From Dipteris shenzhenensis (taxonomy: Eukaryota > Polypodiophyta > Polypodiopsida > Gleicheniales): a stretch of 64,000 bases of DNA. Both the position numbers and the translations under genes were made by a program. This document shows, piece after piece, positions 42,183 through 56,116 of this stretch; the first letter of the stretch is position 1, and each line of letters begins with the position of its first letter. The notes under the pieces are model-generated. The model worked only from the letters and a program-made list of their open reading frames with translations. It did not search any database and was not told where the DNA came from. The stretch is taken from NCBI GenBank assembly GCA_047967505.1, contig CM106539.1. One strand, given 5' to 3'.

Positions 42183-44399
42183 GGGGGTTTTTAAGTATGC
42201 TCTTACTCTCACAAATTTTCTAGTTTTTAGAAAGTGATTTCCCTAGGCTCTCATGTGTGCCTCGCATACTATCTCAACCACTCCTTAGCACACCACATCA
42301 CCCTTCTTATGGTGTTATCCCACAAATTATAAGGTTCCCTCTTCTTTGGCTGGTTTTGTTGCCAGGTGACAGCCATCAAACTACAGAACTCCTTGCTTTT
42401 CAACTGAAAGTTATCTAACTTAAAAGGGAGGCAATAAGATCTTCCTACTGAAATGAAGAGCTAGAACAACTATGCAAAACAAACCTATAGAGAAAACATA
42501 GGTACCTCTTAGAGGGGGTCGTATACACCACCCCTCTCTAGAGATATAGAAAAGATCAATTTCACCCATCTCAAAATTTACAACGCTTCCTTCTATTTGC
42601 ACATCAGAACTTACTCCCCTTCAAACGAAGTCCCCCCCAGACCAACTCCTCACAGGTATTTGCCTATTAGCACATGAAACATGCTTGTTGATGTGCGACT
42701 TATCCTCCAGGCTCTCAGTTATATTCTAGTCCCCCCTAAGAATCCACTTAGATCTTAGCATCTTCGAAATCAAAAACTCCTAACATTAGATAGGAGCGGG
42801 TGTATTTTATGAGCAATATCATGCTTGCATGTGGCCGAAGGAGTAGATCTAGGCTACACAAATAGATTCTCAGAAGTTGGAAAAACCATAGATGGGGCTT
42901 AGTCACGAGAAGGGGTTTCTATATTGTTGGAGAATATCCCTCTCCCCCCAATGGTGAGTTAGCTTTTTTTCTTTTCAAAGAATGCTAAGTTAGTTTACTA
43001 TGCTAGAAGAGAGAAGCCGAGGTCCAAGAAACCATTGTAGGGCAAGTAGAACAAATTCTCGGTCGCAGCTGTAAGAAGTTGTGTGCTCCTCTCAAACTCT
43101 AGTGAACAACCAACTTTAGGATGGGTTTGTGGCTAAGGCAAGTTACATTATTTCATGCTTGGAATTGGTTCCTTTGTACAGGTTGGTATCTCAAGTTCAG
43201 AAGTTCATGGGGGCTGGGGCCTTGCAACAGTTTTCTCTATTCTCAACCACAACAAATTTTATATGCACAATGGAAGAAATTCGTAAATCAAAGATTAAGG
43301 AACATTTGATATGTTTCAGTGACAGTATTGTCACTAGTCCTTGTGTATTCTAAGTTTAAGTGCCTTGAATTACAGTGTTTATTTCTCCTTTCTACCTAAT
43401 GATTCCATGCCTGTGTAATTCAGAAGGGTTGTAATGCATTGTTTTCTTCGCTAAAGAGTTGATTTGGACGTTCAATTTTATTCGAGTCATATGTACATGA
43501 TGCATGGCGTACCATTTTTCATTTTACACATTTCCTAAGGTAGAAAGGAGGTAAATGTGGTCTTCCTAATACTTATGTCATTATCTCCATTGGCCTAGGT
43601 GTATGGAATATAGTAATGCCCTACCCATACAAGTAGCAAGCCAAAGGAGAGGCTTTACCTTTTATACATTTATAAGGGTCAATTATGAAGTTTAGACACC
43701 TAATTTCAAACAAATGTGGCCTATAAAATGGACAAAATGGTTTAGGATGCATAGTAGTTAAGTATTACCTAAACTACTTCATATCCTTAAAATGTTTCCC
43801 AATTTTCTAGCAAATTTCCCATTATTGTTGGCCATGGATTGCCATGGGGACTCTATTTTGTTAAGAACTTGCAACACAACAAATAACCCACAAGCCCTCA
43901 AGATCAACCTAATTACGCCAAGGGAAGTTGTGAAATGCTAAACATAGGCGTATCTTTGAACTTGCCATATAATAAATAAACCAAAAGCCCTTAGCCTCAA
44001 GACCCCGACCTAATAGGGAACCCCAAATTGAATTTCATTAATTTGTGCAGGGGCGAAGTCTGTGACGATTAACATAGGGATTGCAATGTTTGCCATGATG
44101 ACGAATTAAAGTAAGGGCCGGGCGATTAATCAGGGTTGAGCGGCACTAGGAGAGGATTTTGGAAGAAGCTTGTGGCTTCTGCATCCAAAAGCTTCCAACC
44201 TGAGCATTATAAAAGGAAGGGGGCATAGAGTGCAAAAGTGCAGGCAGGGGGGCTACGAAGCCCTCCCCAATACAACTAGGAAGAGACGGGAGGAAGGGGG
44301 AGAGAGGGAGTAGAGGGAGTGAAGGAGGTAAGGAGGGAGGGAGAGGAGGAAGTGAGGGAACAAAAAGAGGGGTAGGGAGAAGGGAGAGAGAGAGAGACA

Positions 44400-44445
44400 A
44401 ACAGACAGATAGAGAGACAGATAGAGACAGAGAGAGAGAGAGAGA
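44400..44445 (+). repeat. Microsatellite (AGAC)/(GA)n
   Basis: CAAACAGACAGATAGAGAGACAG continues into a (GA)n run. The equivalent tract in copy 2 is at 59287-59312 with a different length, as usual for microsatellite drift after duplication. Confidence 0.85.
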
Positions 44446-44872
44446 GGGGCAACATGAGTGTGAGAGTAGGTGAGCATAGTTATTAATTAGTTAGCTTAGG
44501 TTAATTGATAGGTAATTAGTTAGCTTAGGTTAATTGAAAAAATAAGGTGAGCATGAGCATAGGTAATTAATTGGTAGGGAGCATAGATGCGAATAGGAGA
44601 TTCGAATACACGGTCAATTTTGCAGAGAGCTCTTTCTTGAGTTGGTGAGCACTTTGCTTGGTGCATGGTTGCACATACAGCTGATGCAGGAACCTAAATC
44701 ATTTGTGTAGAAACCTAGATGATATGAGCATGAAGGTCATGAGTGCAGGGGGTGATGAGTGTGAGCCTTTCCCAAAAGGCGTGGAACATAACTTGGTTGT
44801 AGTGTCGAAGTATGTCCAACTATTAAGAGATAGGGCCATGGTCAATATCTTAAGATGTGTTTAGCATGTGAT

Positions 44873-45228
44873 TGTGACGAGAGTGGGAGAGAAGTAAGGA
44901 GTTCACTTGCAGCTTTCTCACATACACAATGGGGGAATATACACAAAGATGGAGGCTGAAAACAGTTTTCCTCTTCTTAGTTGTGAAAGCCAAAATAATT
45001 CTCTCTAAGTACAAAAGAATAGGTGAACCCTATATGTGGGTCCCAAACCAAACTCAGCTAACTAAGGTGGCATACTAACTGAACCACTAACTAGAGTACA
45101 TAAAGATAGCTGTCATCTAGCTATTATTCATAGGCGGTGTACCAACTGCATCTGCAGCTAATGAGTCGGTAACATAAATGCACAACGGTCACCTTGGCAT
45201 ATCATGAGTGGAGCTCGATATCTCAACA
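44873..45228 (-). repeat. 3' LTR of A4
   Basis: TGTTGAGATATCGAGC to CTCTCGTCACA, 356 bp, preceded on the minus strand by the purine-rich GAGCTCAAGGGGGAG polypurine tract (45229-45243). Confidence 0.9.
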
Positions 45229-45469
45229 CTCCCCCTTGAGCTCATCCCAATTCCTGCACAGCAAGCAGGTCTTTCAACTTGTGCAGCTTCTCTGCACCCA
45301 ATGCCTTCGTGAATATGTCAGCTACCTAATCCTCTATGCTGACATAAACTAGATCAATAAAACCTACTAAAACCTTCTCCCACACATAGTGATACTGTAC
45401 CTCAATGTGCTTTATTCTAGCATGATAGACTAGGTTATTTGCCAAGTGTATACTAGTAGCTCATGTTGT

Positions 45470-48400
45470 CACAATAAATGACAACTAGCCCATTTGTAGA
45501 TTGATGCATATCATAAAGTAGCTTACACAACCAAGCTACCTCACATGCAGTCATTGCTACACCCCTGTACTTAGCCTCTGTGCTCGACAAGGCAACTGTA
45601 GGCTATTTCTTGCTGCTCCAAGTGACTACAGCACTCCCAAAACAGAACACATATCCACTGGTAGATCATCTATCAAAAATACTACCAACCCAATCAGTAT
45701 CAGTGTATCCATGCAACTGTATCTGAACCCGAGTCTCATAAAATAGTCCATACTGCAATGTGGACTTCACATACCTCAGTATGCGTCTAGCCGCATCCAA
45801 ATGCGGTTTCCTTGGAGCCTGCATAAACTGACATACCAACCCAACAACATAGCTCAAATCTGGCTTGGTAATAGTCATATAAATCAAACTTCCTACAGTG
45901 CATCTATACATAGTAGGGTCTTCTAGAAGCTCACCTGCATCTGCACTCAACTTCACATTCTGCTCCAAAGGAACTGAAATAGGCTTACAACGTATCATCC
46001 CATATTTGGACAGCATGTCCAATCCATCTGCCTCTACAAGAGCCATATCCCACTTGTGGATCTAATCACCTCAATGCCCAAGAAGTAATGCAGCTCTCCC
46101 AAATCCTTCATCTCAAACTTTTGCTTCAATAGCATTTTCACATGAAAGATATCTTCATCACTATCACCTGTGATGATCAAATCATCAACACAAATGACAA
46201 GCAACATAATGCCTTTCTCTGTTTTTCTCACATAAAGTGAGAAATCTGCCTTGGAAATCTGAAAGCCAATAGTGACAAGATAGTGTGCTATCTTGTTAGA
46301 CCATGCACTGGGTGGTTGCTTCAAGCCATACAAGGCTTTCTTCAACCTGCAAACAAACTCAGGATGAACAGCATGAACATAACCTGGTGGATGCTCCATA
46401 TAGACCTCTTCTTGCAAATCACCATGCAAGAAAGTATTCTTTACATCCATCTGATGTAAAGACCATCCCTTTGATGCAGCCATAGCAATGACTGCTCTTA
46501 TGGTTGCCATCCTTGCAACCAGACTGAATGTTTCTTCATAATCAATGCCATATGTCTGTGCATACCCCTCGACAACTAATCTTGCCTTGTATCTGTTCAC
46601 CGAACCATCTACATTGTGATTCACCTTATAAACCCACTTGCAGCCAATTGCATTCTTGTCTTTAGGCAAAGGCACCAATTCCCATGTAGCATTTGCTTCC
46701 AAGGCATCCATTTCTTCATCCATGGCTTTCTCCCATTTTTCTTTTCCCATGGCTTACTCAAAAGAAGTGGGTCCTAGTTCATGTATCACTTTGACCATAT
46801 AGGCATAGTGAATGGCAGTAAATCCATCATATTTAAGCCTATCAACAAGATACCTAGCTCTGGTAGACCTGCTGAAATAGGCTCACTACCAGGTGCTCTC
46901 AAAACATCCCTTGTTTTCGTTACTCCAGGTGTAACAATAGAAGGAATACCCAACTCATCATCAAGGCTCTGTTCTAAGCCACTGGATTCACCATCCACAT
47001 AAGAGTGACATGCATTCACATCAACCATGGGCTGATCTACTTCCTCTTCTCCTTTTCGTGATACTTGCGTACCACTATCTGCATTGCTTTAAGGAGATCC
47101 TCTTGATCTCAATCTGCCTGTTTATGGCGAAGTATGTGAACCACTGCTAGAGGACACTATAGGTCCACTAATATTTTGTGATTGCTGCTATGAATTCTGT
47201 GCAACATTACTGTTTTGTGCATCTTCATCGTCAATCACATTTACTATTTTATACCAGCTGCTCATCTCATCAAAAACATCTCTTCTCACTGTAAACTTAT
47301 GAATAGAAGGGTTATAGCATCTATACCCTTTCTGCTGCAGAGAATAACCAATCAAGATGCACTTCTCAGCTTTTGGATCCAACTTGGATCTCAACTCATC
47401 TGGCACATGAACATAGGCAATGCAACCAAAAACTTTCAAATGAGAAATATATGGTTTCCTACCAGTATACCTCTCCTCTGGCATCATGCCATGTGTTGCT
47501 GCAGTGGTAGTCCTATTCATTATGTAGACTACTGTAGCAACTGCTTCAGCCCAATAATAATCTGGCATGTCCCTTTCATTGAGCATGGCATGAGATACCT
47601 CTCCAATATGCTTGTTTTTCATTTCTGCAAGTCCAATTTGCTGTGGGCTATGACTGCATGAATATTGCTGCTTTATGCCATGCTCCTACAGGAACCTTGT
47701 AAACTCATTTGAGAGGTACTCTCCCCTTCCATCTGACCTTAGGCATTTTATTTGCAGGCCTGTTTCTTTTTCAACCATAGCTTTAAAAGCTTTGAAATGC
47801 CCAAACACTTCACTTTTCTTTTTCATAAAATACACCCAAACTTTTCTGCTGTAGTCATCAATAAAAGTGACAAAATAATAAAAGCCTCCAATAGATGCAG
47901 GTTTAGTAGTCCACACATCATAGTGGATTAATTCCAATGGCCTCTTACTCTCTTGAACATGTCTAGGAAATGGTTTCCTTGCCTGTTTTCCAAATTGACA
48001 GGCTTCACATACCTTATGCATTTCTGCAACCTTGAACTTAGGCAATCCTCCAACAATATTTTGGGCGTGCATTCATTTGAGTCGCTATACATTAACATGA
48101 CCAATGCGTTTATGCTAGATATTAATATCTGCAACTACACCGGTCCCATGTGCAAACATTGCTGCACTCAATTCAGGCATGTCCGCATCCAACGTAAACA
48201 TCCTACCCTTCTTCTTCCCTTTTTCTATCAAGCGACCTTTATTTTTCATATCCTCAACAAAGCATCCATGAGGATTAAATCTAACCTGCAAGCCTTGCTC
48301 AACCATTTGACCAACAGAAACCAGGTTCTTGGTGATATTCGGGACATGAAATACATCAGACATGTATTTCTTTATCCCATCTTGCATAGACAAAGGAATT

Positions 48401-48663
48401 TAACCAATCTGCACAATAGGATGTGTAGTATCATCACCAATCTCCACAAATCCTGGTCTTTCCATTTTCTTAGCATCTTGCATCCATTCTGCATGACCTG
48501 TCATGTGGTTTGATGCACCTGAGTCAACATACCACATATCATTGCTTTCTTTTGCACTTGTCACAGAATTGATCATGTGCTGCACCATAAACAAATGCTC
48601 ATTTCTGTCATCACCCTTTCTACTAGAGGATGCATAATTGCCTTGCTGCAATTTTCCAGTCAT
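45470..48663 (-). pseudogene. A4 pol: protease, integrase, RT and RNase H fragments
   Basis: In order: protease MWYVDSGASNHMTGHAEW (48663-48400), pre-integrase (48393-48115), integrase HKVCEACQFGKQARKPFPRH and VTFIDDYSRKVWVYF (48072-47686), EVSHAMLNERDMPDYYWAEA (47622-47188) and a linker (47028-46786). RT follows (46750-46034: [17 protein letters not shown], with CVDDLIITGD in place of YVDD), then RNase H (46046-45666: GYTDTDWVGSIFDR). The Tyr-to-Cys change in the RT active site, a frameshift at about 46040 and many stops make it inactive. Confidence 0.88.
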
Positions 48664-49552
48664 GATTACATTCTACTTTTTATAGTAGTCTTTAACCATA
48701 TGACCCATTTTACCATAGTAGTAGGATTCAACATTGTTGTTTGTATTTTAGTCTCTCTGCCATGCACCATGACCTCTTTGGCTCCCCCTGCCTCTAAAGT
48801 TACCACATCCTCCTCCATAGGACTAGTTTTCTTGAATTTATTGCATATTCTGATTTCTGCCATGGCCTCCAGATTGACCTACTCTACCTCTGCCTCTACC
48901 TCTTCTAGCATTTGAGTAGAAGACAGTTTCTTTTGACGTGCCTTCTGAAGAAGATGCACCACCATTTCTCTGCTCTTCAGAAATTAAAAGAGCAATCAAC
49001 TCCCCAAAATCAGGAAAATTCTCATGGATGGCAATGGATGTCCGGAACTGTGCATAATCCTTTCCTAAACCATTCAAGGTCACAGAAACTAAATCATCAT
49101 CTTCCACTGGTGACCCAATGGAAGCAAGTGCATCTACAATCTTCTTCACCTTCATGTGGTATTCATTGATGCTCATATTTTCTCTCTGCACATTATGCAA
49201 CTCCTGCTTGAGTTGCATTTTCCTGGCTTGCATATTGTGTTATACATTTTTGTCAAAGTATCCCATGCCTACTTCGGCGTGCTTGCATCTTGAATATGCA
49301 CAATCATAGAATCTGAAATACTGATAGACAGCTAGTACATAACTTTTCTGGCTCTCTCATGCCATCCTTTAAATGCCTGCAACTCCTGTTGATTGGGAAC
49401 ATTAAGAATAACTGATTCTTGTTCAGCTCTAATAATGAACTCTCAATAGCCTTTTCCCTTAAGGAAATTCGTCATTCTAAACTTCCATGCTTGGAAGTTG
49501 TTCTTGTCAAGCTTTTTAGTGACAATCTGTGAAAGAGCATCAGACGCCATTA
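48664..49552 (-). pseudogene. A4 gag with damaged zinc knuckle
   Basis: It starts MASDALSQIVT at 49552. Frames 49233-48838 and 48863-48666 carry ENMSINEYHMKVKKIVDALA, DYAQFRTSIAIHENFPDFGE and the Arg/Gly stretch RRGRGRGRVGQSGGHGRN. The zinc region reads ES-YYYGKMGHMVKDYY-type sequence: several Cys are changed to Ser or Tyr, so the knuckle is lost. Stops and shifts occur near 49320, 48840 and 48720. Confidence 0.82.
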
Positions 49553-50104
49553 CAGAACACTGCAAAAATATTCTGTCACTGCAAAAAACACAACTTCTGC
49601 CTCACAAGGGCAAATCTGTAAAACTAACAAAAGTGGTATTTGACCACACAGTCACTTCTTAGTGACGATTTTGCATCAACGGGCAATAAGAATGATTATG
49701 TCACTCCCAATATCTCTGTGCACAGGCATACGATGCAATTTATGTGGCAACTTTTCACCGACTTGCAGAACAGTGGTTACACAGCAAAAACTGGACACTT
49801 TTCTGAGTGCTTGCGAAAAACTTCCGCCACCAAAATGGGCCCCGAAATGGCCTCGAATTAAAAAAATAATGGCCCCGAAGCCAAAACGGGCCCGAAATGG
49901 CCCCATAGCATATACTGCCCTCTCATCGCACTGTGAAGGTCGTCCCAATCTAAGATTGTGCACTCTTGCACTTTCCAGTTGTGCTGCCTATAGAGATTTA
50001 CTCCCAAACTCGAAAAAGGAAAGCAACACTGATCCTCTCACCAAGACACTGCAAACTTGGTTTGCTTTCTTAAGCTCCTTACCATGAACCAAGCTCTGAT
50101 ACCA

Positions 50105-50455
50105 TGTGAAGGGAGTGGGAGAGAAGTAAGGAGTCTCACTTGCAGCTTTCTCACATACACAATGGGGAGATATACACAAAGGTGGAGGCTGAAAACAATT
50201 TTCCTCTTCTTAGTTGTGAAAACCAAAAGAACTCTCTCTAAGTACAAAAGAATAGGTGAACCCTATATGTGGGTCTCAAACCAAACTTAGTTAACTAAGG
50301 TGGCATACTAACTAAGCCACTAACTAGAGTATATAAAGATAGCTGTCATCCAGCTATTATTCATGGGTAGTGTACCAACTGCATCTGTAGCAACAAGTCA
50401 GTAAATGCACAACGGTCACGCTGGCATATCATGAGTGGAGCTCGCTATCTCAAGA
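50105..50455 (-). repeat. 5' LTR of A4
   Basis: About 351 bp, next to the primer site GCTCTGATACCA (50093-50104, plus-strand reading). Its outer edge carries a TGT to TCT change; GTGAT follows at 50456. Confidence 0.88.
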
Positions 50456-52050
50456 GTGATGGGTCTCTAATCATCCACTGGCATTCTCGATTTCTATTTC
50501 AAGAATAATTCACTAAAGTCCTATTAACATCGTCAAAAAGGGCCCCGTAAGAACCATGGCATTTGCCATATCCATCAAGTCCTCCTTAAGAATATCCTAA
50601 AAGGTTAAGTAGAATTCAATTATAAGCCCATGAGGGCCTAGATATTTCTCCTCCTCCTTAACACTCAAAGTAACCCAATAAACTCATCAATTGAAAAAGA
50701 CCGGCTAGCTGGCTTCTAGTAACTTTACAATTTACCCAAAACTGCTAAGCTGGTGCCATTTATGAATAGAAGGGGTTCAAAACTACTCACCCAATATACT
50801 TATTGTATGTACAACTATGGAGGGGGCTTTTAAATTACAAATTACAACTTGTGTATGCACGAAAAAGGGGTAGACAATGATTTTTAAAAATGTAAAATTT
50901 TAAATTCCAAATTACAAACTATATATGCATGGAAAAGTGATAAATAAATATTTTTAAAAATGTAAAATTGTAATTTAGGGGTATTTTAATTGTGCTCTTA
51001 CACGAGTTTTCTAGTTTTTAGAAAGTGACTGCCATAGGCCATCATGTGTGCTTAGCATAGTATCTCAACCACTCGTTAGCACATCACATCACCCCCCTTA
51101 TGGTGTTATCCCACAAATTGTGAGGTTCCCTCTTCTTTGGTTGGTATTCTTGACAGTCATCAACCTATAGAACTCCTTGCTTTTCAATTGAAATTTATCC
51201 AACTTAAAAGGGAGGCTGGCATACGATCTTCCATATTGAAATGAGGAGCTAGAATGACCAGACTATGGGAAGATGGCAAAACAAACCTATATAGGTACCT
51301 CTAAGAGGGGGTTGTATACACCACCCCTCTCTAGAGATATAGAAATGTTCAATATCACCCATCACAAAATTTAGAACGCTTCCTTCTATTTGCCCATGGG
51401 AACCCACTCAATTCCCCTTGAAACTAAGTCCCCTCCAAAGACAACTCCTCCCAGCTATTTGCCTAGCACATGAAACATGCTTGTTGCTGTGCGACATATC
51501 CTCTAGGCTCTCAGTTATATTCTAGTCCCCCCTAAGAATCCACTTAGAGCTTAACATCTTTGAAATCATCAAAAACTCCTAACATTCGATAGGAGCGCGG
51601 GCATTTTATGAGCAATTGCATGCTTGCATGTGGTCGAAGGAGTAGATCTAGGCTACACGAATAGATTCTTAGAAGTTGGAAAAACTAAAGATGTGGCTCT
51701 AAAGATAGGTAAAGCGATGAGTGGAAGGTTGTTGGGAAGAAAGACCGAGTCAAAGTGGTGGAGTCAACCAATAAGGAGTCATGGGAAGGGGTTTCTATAT
51801 TGTTGGAGAATCTCCCTCTCCCCCTAATGGTGAGTTAGTTTACTATGCGAGAAGCCAATGGCAATGTTGCAAATATGGACCCAGTTTCATCATATAATGA
51901 GGATTTACTCGATGCAAACCATAGAAAACAAGCATTAGAGGAGAAGCAGAGGTCCAAGAAACCACTGTTGGGCAAGCAAAACAAGTTCCCGATTGCTATA
52001 AGAGGTTGTGTGCTCCTCTCAAACTCTAGTGAACAACCAACTTTAGGATG

Positions 52051-55000
52051 GGTTGTCTCCTCCAACTAGAAGTCATAGTCCCAAGTATTAGGCAAAACAA
52101 AGGACCAAAGCTTACCACGACCCAACTAGGACCCGTTGCGGATGGTAACAAAACGGAGGTGTGGTCCCTTAAGAAATGTGAGGGAAGGGGCAATCATAGG
52201 GTGCCACGTGGACGAAACTGTATTGGATGATTTTGTGGGGTTGCCAAATCGTACAGTGAATGGCAGAAGCGGATAATAAGAAGAAGCAGCGTACGCAACC
52301 AAGGCCAGGCCTCTCCTTACCATGATTTGCCTGTTCAAGTCTAGGTTGCACAAAACTCTCTTCTCAGAGGTCTACACTAGTCTACACATACTGTTAAACG
52401 GAAGACAACAGTCTGCGCCTTTAAAGTAGCAGCAAAAGATGCGTGGTACTGCTACTGGACAAAAAATTGTCAACTTTGAATTAATTGGCGATATCAGGCA
52501 TGCAGGTATGCATGCCAGGCTTGGAGCCGCCGTCCTTGATTATGCACGTAGCGCTTGTTTTTCCCCGTCTGGTTACTTGAGACCAGGGCTCAACCCCCGT
52601 TCACTATTCCCTTTCTCGTTGCCTCCTTTCTTCTTGTGCCTCTTAGCTCGTCCACGAATTTCCACTTCATTCTTTAGCTAATAGCAATCAGCATCGAGAG
52701 ATGCCTCCCTCAAAGCGGACATATTCTACCTCATGCACTAAAGGCATTTGGTTAGAGTCAACTCTTATGCTCTATTCCATGAACAATGCTTTAATAACAA
52801 GTTAGGTATGACTTTATTTTTGTTTTTTAAAAAGAGTTTTATTAACATAGTCAAGAGACGTTGAGTGAAACCCTACAAAGAGTAGAGAGATAGCTTTACA
52901 ATCTGAAAGGCAAATGCAAAAACGGTGGTAGTTGCCAAGTTAGTAAATTTTTCTCGGACCAAACAAGTAAATATTCAGATTCAAAAAAACTAGTTGACAT
53001 TCATCCTTCCTTGATCCTTTCCATTAAAAAAGTGCCAATTATGAACACTCCAAATGGACCAGTAGACATTGGCCTAGACAATGTGCCAAATGAGGACACG
53101 AGTATGGGAAAATCTATAGGCTTTCCCAAAGAGATAGTGTCAGAAGCATCCCATGAACATACACTGGTGCCATAAACTAGATAACCAAATCGCGTGTTTG
53201 AACCTTGGACCTAAGACTTAACAAACCAGAAAATATATGAGTGAAGATCTACCTTCCAAAGAGATAGTGTCAGAAGCATCCCTTGAACATACACTGATGA
53301 CATAAACTAGATAACCAAATCACGTGTTGGACCTTGGACCTAAGACTTACTCAACAAACCAAAAAATATATGAGTGAAGATCTACCTTCATAGATCGAAA
53401 GAGGATCTTCAAGGAAGAATTTGAATTTTGAGGGAGTTGGTGAATACTACATATAGTCATTCTAGCTCTTTAACTTGCTATTAGTTGATTTGACCTTGAT
53501 CTATAACTTGCTAGTGCTACCCACAAGATCCAACACATCCATGGCCAAACGACCCTCCTCCCCATGGCAACATTGAACAAATCCATGGTGCCATAGATGG
53601 CCATCCAACCACCATAATCTAGGAAGACTAAACCCTATGCCAACTATGTCCACATAGCATGCCAGCTATAATTCAATTGCTCTCCAACATTGTATGGTCG
53701 ATTAATGGTAGACTCTTATTAGAGGATTAGTGATCATTTATACTCTTCTCATTTTCTTTTGGCTACTCTTATTAGTCATGATACTTGAGTTTTCTTCAAA
53801 CCAATCCAATGCCTTTGGCATCAAGCCAAGCTACACAAGAGTGTAACCCTTAACGCGAGGTAAGGTGCCATCATGGTGTTATAGCAGGGTAGGTCATTTT
53901 AACTCAAGTTAGTTGGATTCCTGTAAGTCCCAAATACGCACACCCCTAGTTGGATTCCTATAAGTCCGAAACACAGACACTCCCTAAGCTTGCTCATTCC
54001 AAGCTTTGATAGAAATAGGACATTTTTGCATCAATGGCACATAAAAGACAAGTTTATAAAATTTTTAACTTTATAGAGCCACAATATTTGGGTAGCAAGC
54101 TACTCATCCTTTTTGTTTTTGGCATGCCAAAGGCAAAGCCATAGTGTTTGTTTTGGGTTCTCTTATTATGGGAATTGTGCAAGAGCCTTAAATGAATGCT
54201 ATGATAGAAGGAAGGGGATTTAACAGTTGTCATAATCTAAGGGTGAGATTGTCACATCTCCTTTGGGATGTGTAGTGAATTTTTCACCTTGTTCTTTAAG
54301 AAGTAAAACGCATACTTCAACCTACAAGTGTCAAAAAAACTAGAGCACTAAGGGCCAGTGAACACGATGCCAATAAAGCGAGGCTAGTGAAGCATTTTAG
54401 AGGCTCGCACGTGTTTCGAGACAAAATTGAAGCGTGTTTCATTTCAAGATCAGCATCTCCATTTTGGAGGATGCAATTCTTAGCACCAGAGCACCATTTC
54501 TTCCCAGTGAATCACTGCATTCAATGCTCCTAAGCTGTTCAAATTTTAATGGGCAACTAATCGCTGCTGCCCAGTGTCCCTGCAGAGCTCCCTGCAAATA
54601 TGCAAAGTTGTCTTGCACTCCTTTAATAAAGGCTAGAAGCTCTTTCAATATTTTCTCGCATGAACAAAGTAGCGTTTTGGATTGACTGCGCATTTTTCTA
54701 TGCTTGTGCACTAAACCTAATCATGGTACCTAGAAACATAAGGGGTGAGGGAGACATGTTGAACACAACCTTAACCATTAGAACTAATGTTCGATGTACA
54801 CTCCCCTTAACCCTATGGACGATGTTTAGGTAAGAGCCTTGGGGGTGGAGAAACATATTGGTGGGTTTCTGGTGTGATAAAAGGTATTGGGGGGTTTGTG
54901 TGAGTGCAACTATCAATCAATCGTTAGGACATGGGTTGATGCATCAAATGTCTCCATTGTCAATCACGTTGAATTCTACTTGTCATCATCATATTAGATT

Positions 55001-55540
55001 CCTAAAATCATGAAGTGTAAGAAGCGATTAAATTTTCCTTACATGCTAGCTCAAGAACCTTGATGAGGTACCATCTCCTTTTTGGTAAAGGTCGACTTGT
55101 GTTAGAGGTTGGCCAGAAACAAAAAAAGACCACATTGGATTTTCCCCCAAAAGCTCTACTATGTAGAAAACCTTTTGAAAACCCTAGGGTTAATCCAATC
55201 CTACTATAGTGAGGGTGATGGCTGAAATCCAAAAGATTTCTCTTAGAAAGGGTCTCCTCTAAAGCTCCCATATGGCTTGGATGCTTGATTTGGACAGAGG
55301 ATGGTTGGCAAGCAACAATGTGAAGGCAAACTAGTGCACGATAATTGTCAAGGCAGGTAGGTGTGCCTAATAGGCAAGGCAAGGAAACACACATAAACAC
55401 AATGGTTCAGGGCAGGGCAAGGCAAGGAAACACACACTGGTTAAGGGCACACACAGACACACAAGGCAGGGCAAGAAAACACACACACACACGAACACAC
55501 GCCCTCTCTCTTGGGTCGTTTCCCACCACAAGAGCCTCCT
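52051..55540. other. Unique DNA upstream of the ERF gene
   Basis: About 3.5 kb present only in copy 2. No coding frame with recognisable motifs is seen. It contains a two-unit tandem repeat (53122-53390) and a short duplicated GTTGGATTCCT..AAGTCC block (53913-53985). It would hold distal promoter DNA of the ERF gene if that gene is intact. Confidence 0.5.
53122..53390. repeat. Two-copy tandem repeat, 130-bp period
   Basis: CCAAAGAGATAGTGTCAGAA...GTGAAGATCTACCTT occurs twice with an offset of 130 bases and a few substitutions and indels. No coding signal. Confidence 0.85.
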
Positions 55541-56115
55541 GACACAATCCTCCTCCTACTCCTCCTCCTCCTCAGCTATGATAATAGATATCCTCAGATT
55601 TTACCCACTGTTGTTTTTGTGCTTCCTCTTCATCCCCACTGACAACCGCCTTTGCTCTCTCTTTCACGCATTCTCTCATTCACGGCCCCCTGCTTCTTCA
55701 TTCCTCATCATCTCAGTGCTTCCCATCTATGTCTCTGCCTCTCTATCACTATCATTCTGTCCCCTTTTCCTTGCCTGCTTCTTTGACTCCACTCCTGCAT
55801 GTCCCTTTCCCTGACCCCTATCCTTCTTAGTACATTTGCCTTTCCGAGTGAGTACCCATCTCTCATGAGTATTCTGTTCCTGTCGTCCCTCAGACTTCTC
55901 TTTTCTCTCTTCTCTCGCTCTGTGATCCTGCTAGTCAATCCCAGCCCTGTCTTCCTTGTTGCTTTACGCTTCCACAGCTCTGCTTGCTGCAAGATTCTTA
56001 CTTCTCTCGATCCCGCAAACTCGTCAACTAGTCCTCTGCTGGCTCCTTCCACGGTTGTTACCCTGGCTGACATTGGAATCAGCTCGAGCATAACCCTCCC
56101 TCACAGCCGTTATCC
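55540..56115 (+). promoter_or_regulatory. Pyrimidine-rich proximal region or leader of the ERF gene
   Basis: From about 55540 the plus strand is C/T-rich (TCCTCCTCCTACTCCTCCTC and similar), as often seen in plant core promoters and 5' leaders. The hydrophobic ORFs here (55578-55814, 55799-56122) are translations of the CT-rich DNA, not genes. If transcribed, they would be upstream ORFs. No clear TATA box is seen. Confidence 0.4.
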
Positions 56116-56116
56116 T

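Larger units (their letters stand above)
41674..44816. repeat. Tandem segmental duplication, copy 1 (lacks the ERF gene)
   Basis: This copy consists of block D1 (41674-43123), matching 44817-44872 plus 50461-52050, joined directly to block D2 (43124-44816), matching 57925-59786. In copy 2 the two blocks are 5.9 kb apart and the ERF gene lies between them. The joint is at GGATG (43119-43123), a sequence present at both edges in copy 2 (52046-52050 and 57925-57929). Copy 1 ends at GAAGTATGTC, where copy 2 begins, so the two copies are head-to-tail. D2 contains a (GA)n tract (44421-44445). No gene is seen: the short ORF at 43129-43353 corresponds to the DNA downstream of the ERF gene in copy 2. 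Confidence 0.85.
44873..50455 (-). mobile_element. Ty1/copia family A, copy A4, full length with TSD GTGAT
   Basis: This 5,583-bp element lies on the minus strand: 5' LTR 50455-50105, primer site 50104-50093, leader, gag from 49552, pol, 3' LTR 45228-44873. GTGAT flanks it at 44868-44872 and 50456-50460. The first bases of the 5' LTR are mutated (TCTTGAGAT for TGTTGAGAT). It is more decayed than A1: gag and pol are split into at least eight frames. Its LTRs share a distinct ATTCTTTTGTACTTAGAGAG segment, so it forms a subfamily apart from A1 and A2. Confidence 0.93.

Noticed and set aside
43129-43353. Apparently conserved small protein shared with 57888-58142
   Set aside because: The similarity is explained by the D2 segmental duplication at DNA level. 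The N-terminal halves differ, and the region is the downstream flank of the ERF gene.
41864-52065. Short ORFs in the D1 blocks (for example 41864-42100 and 51845-52069)
   Set aside because: They are not open in the other copy of the duplication, so they show no coding constraint.
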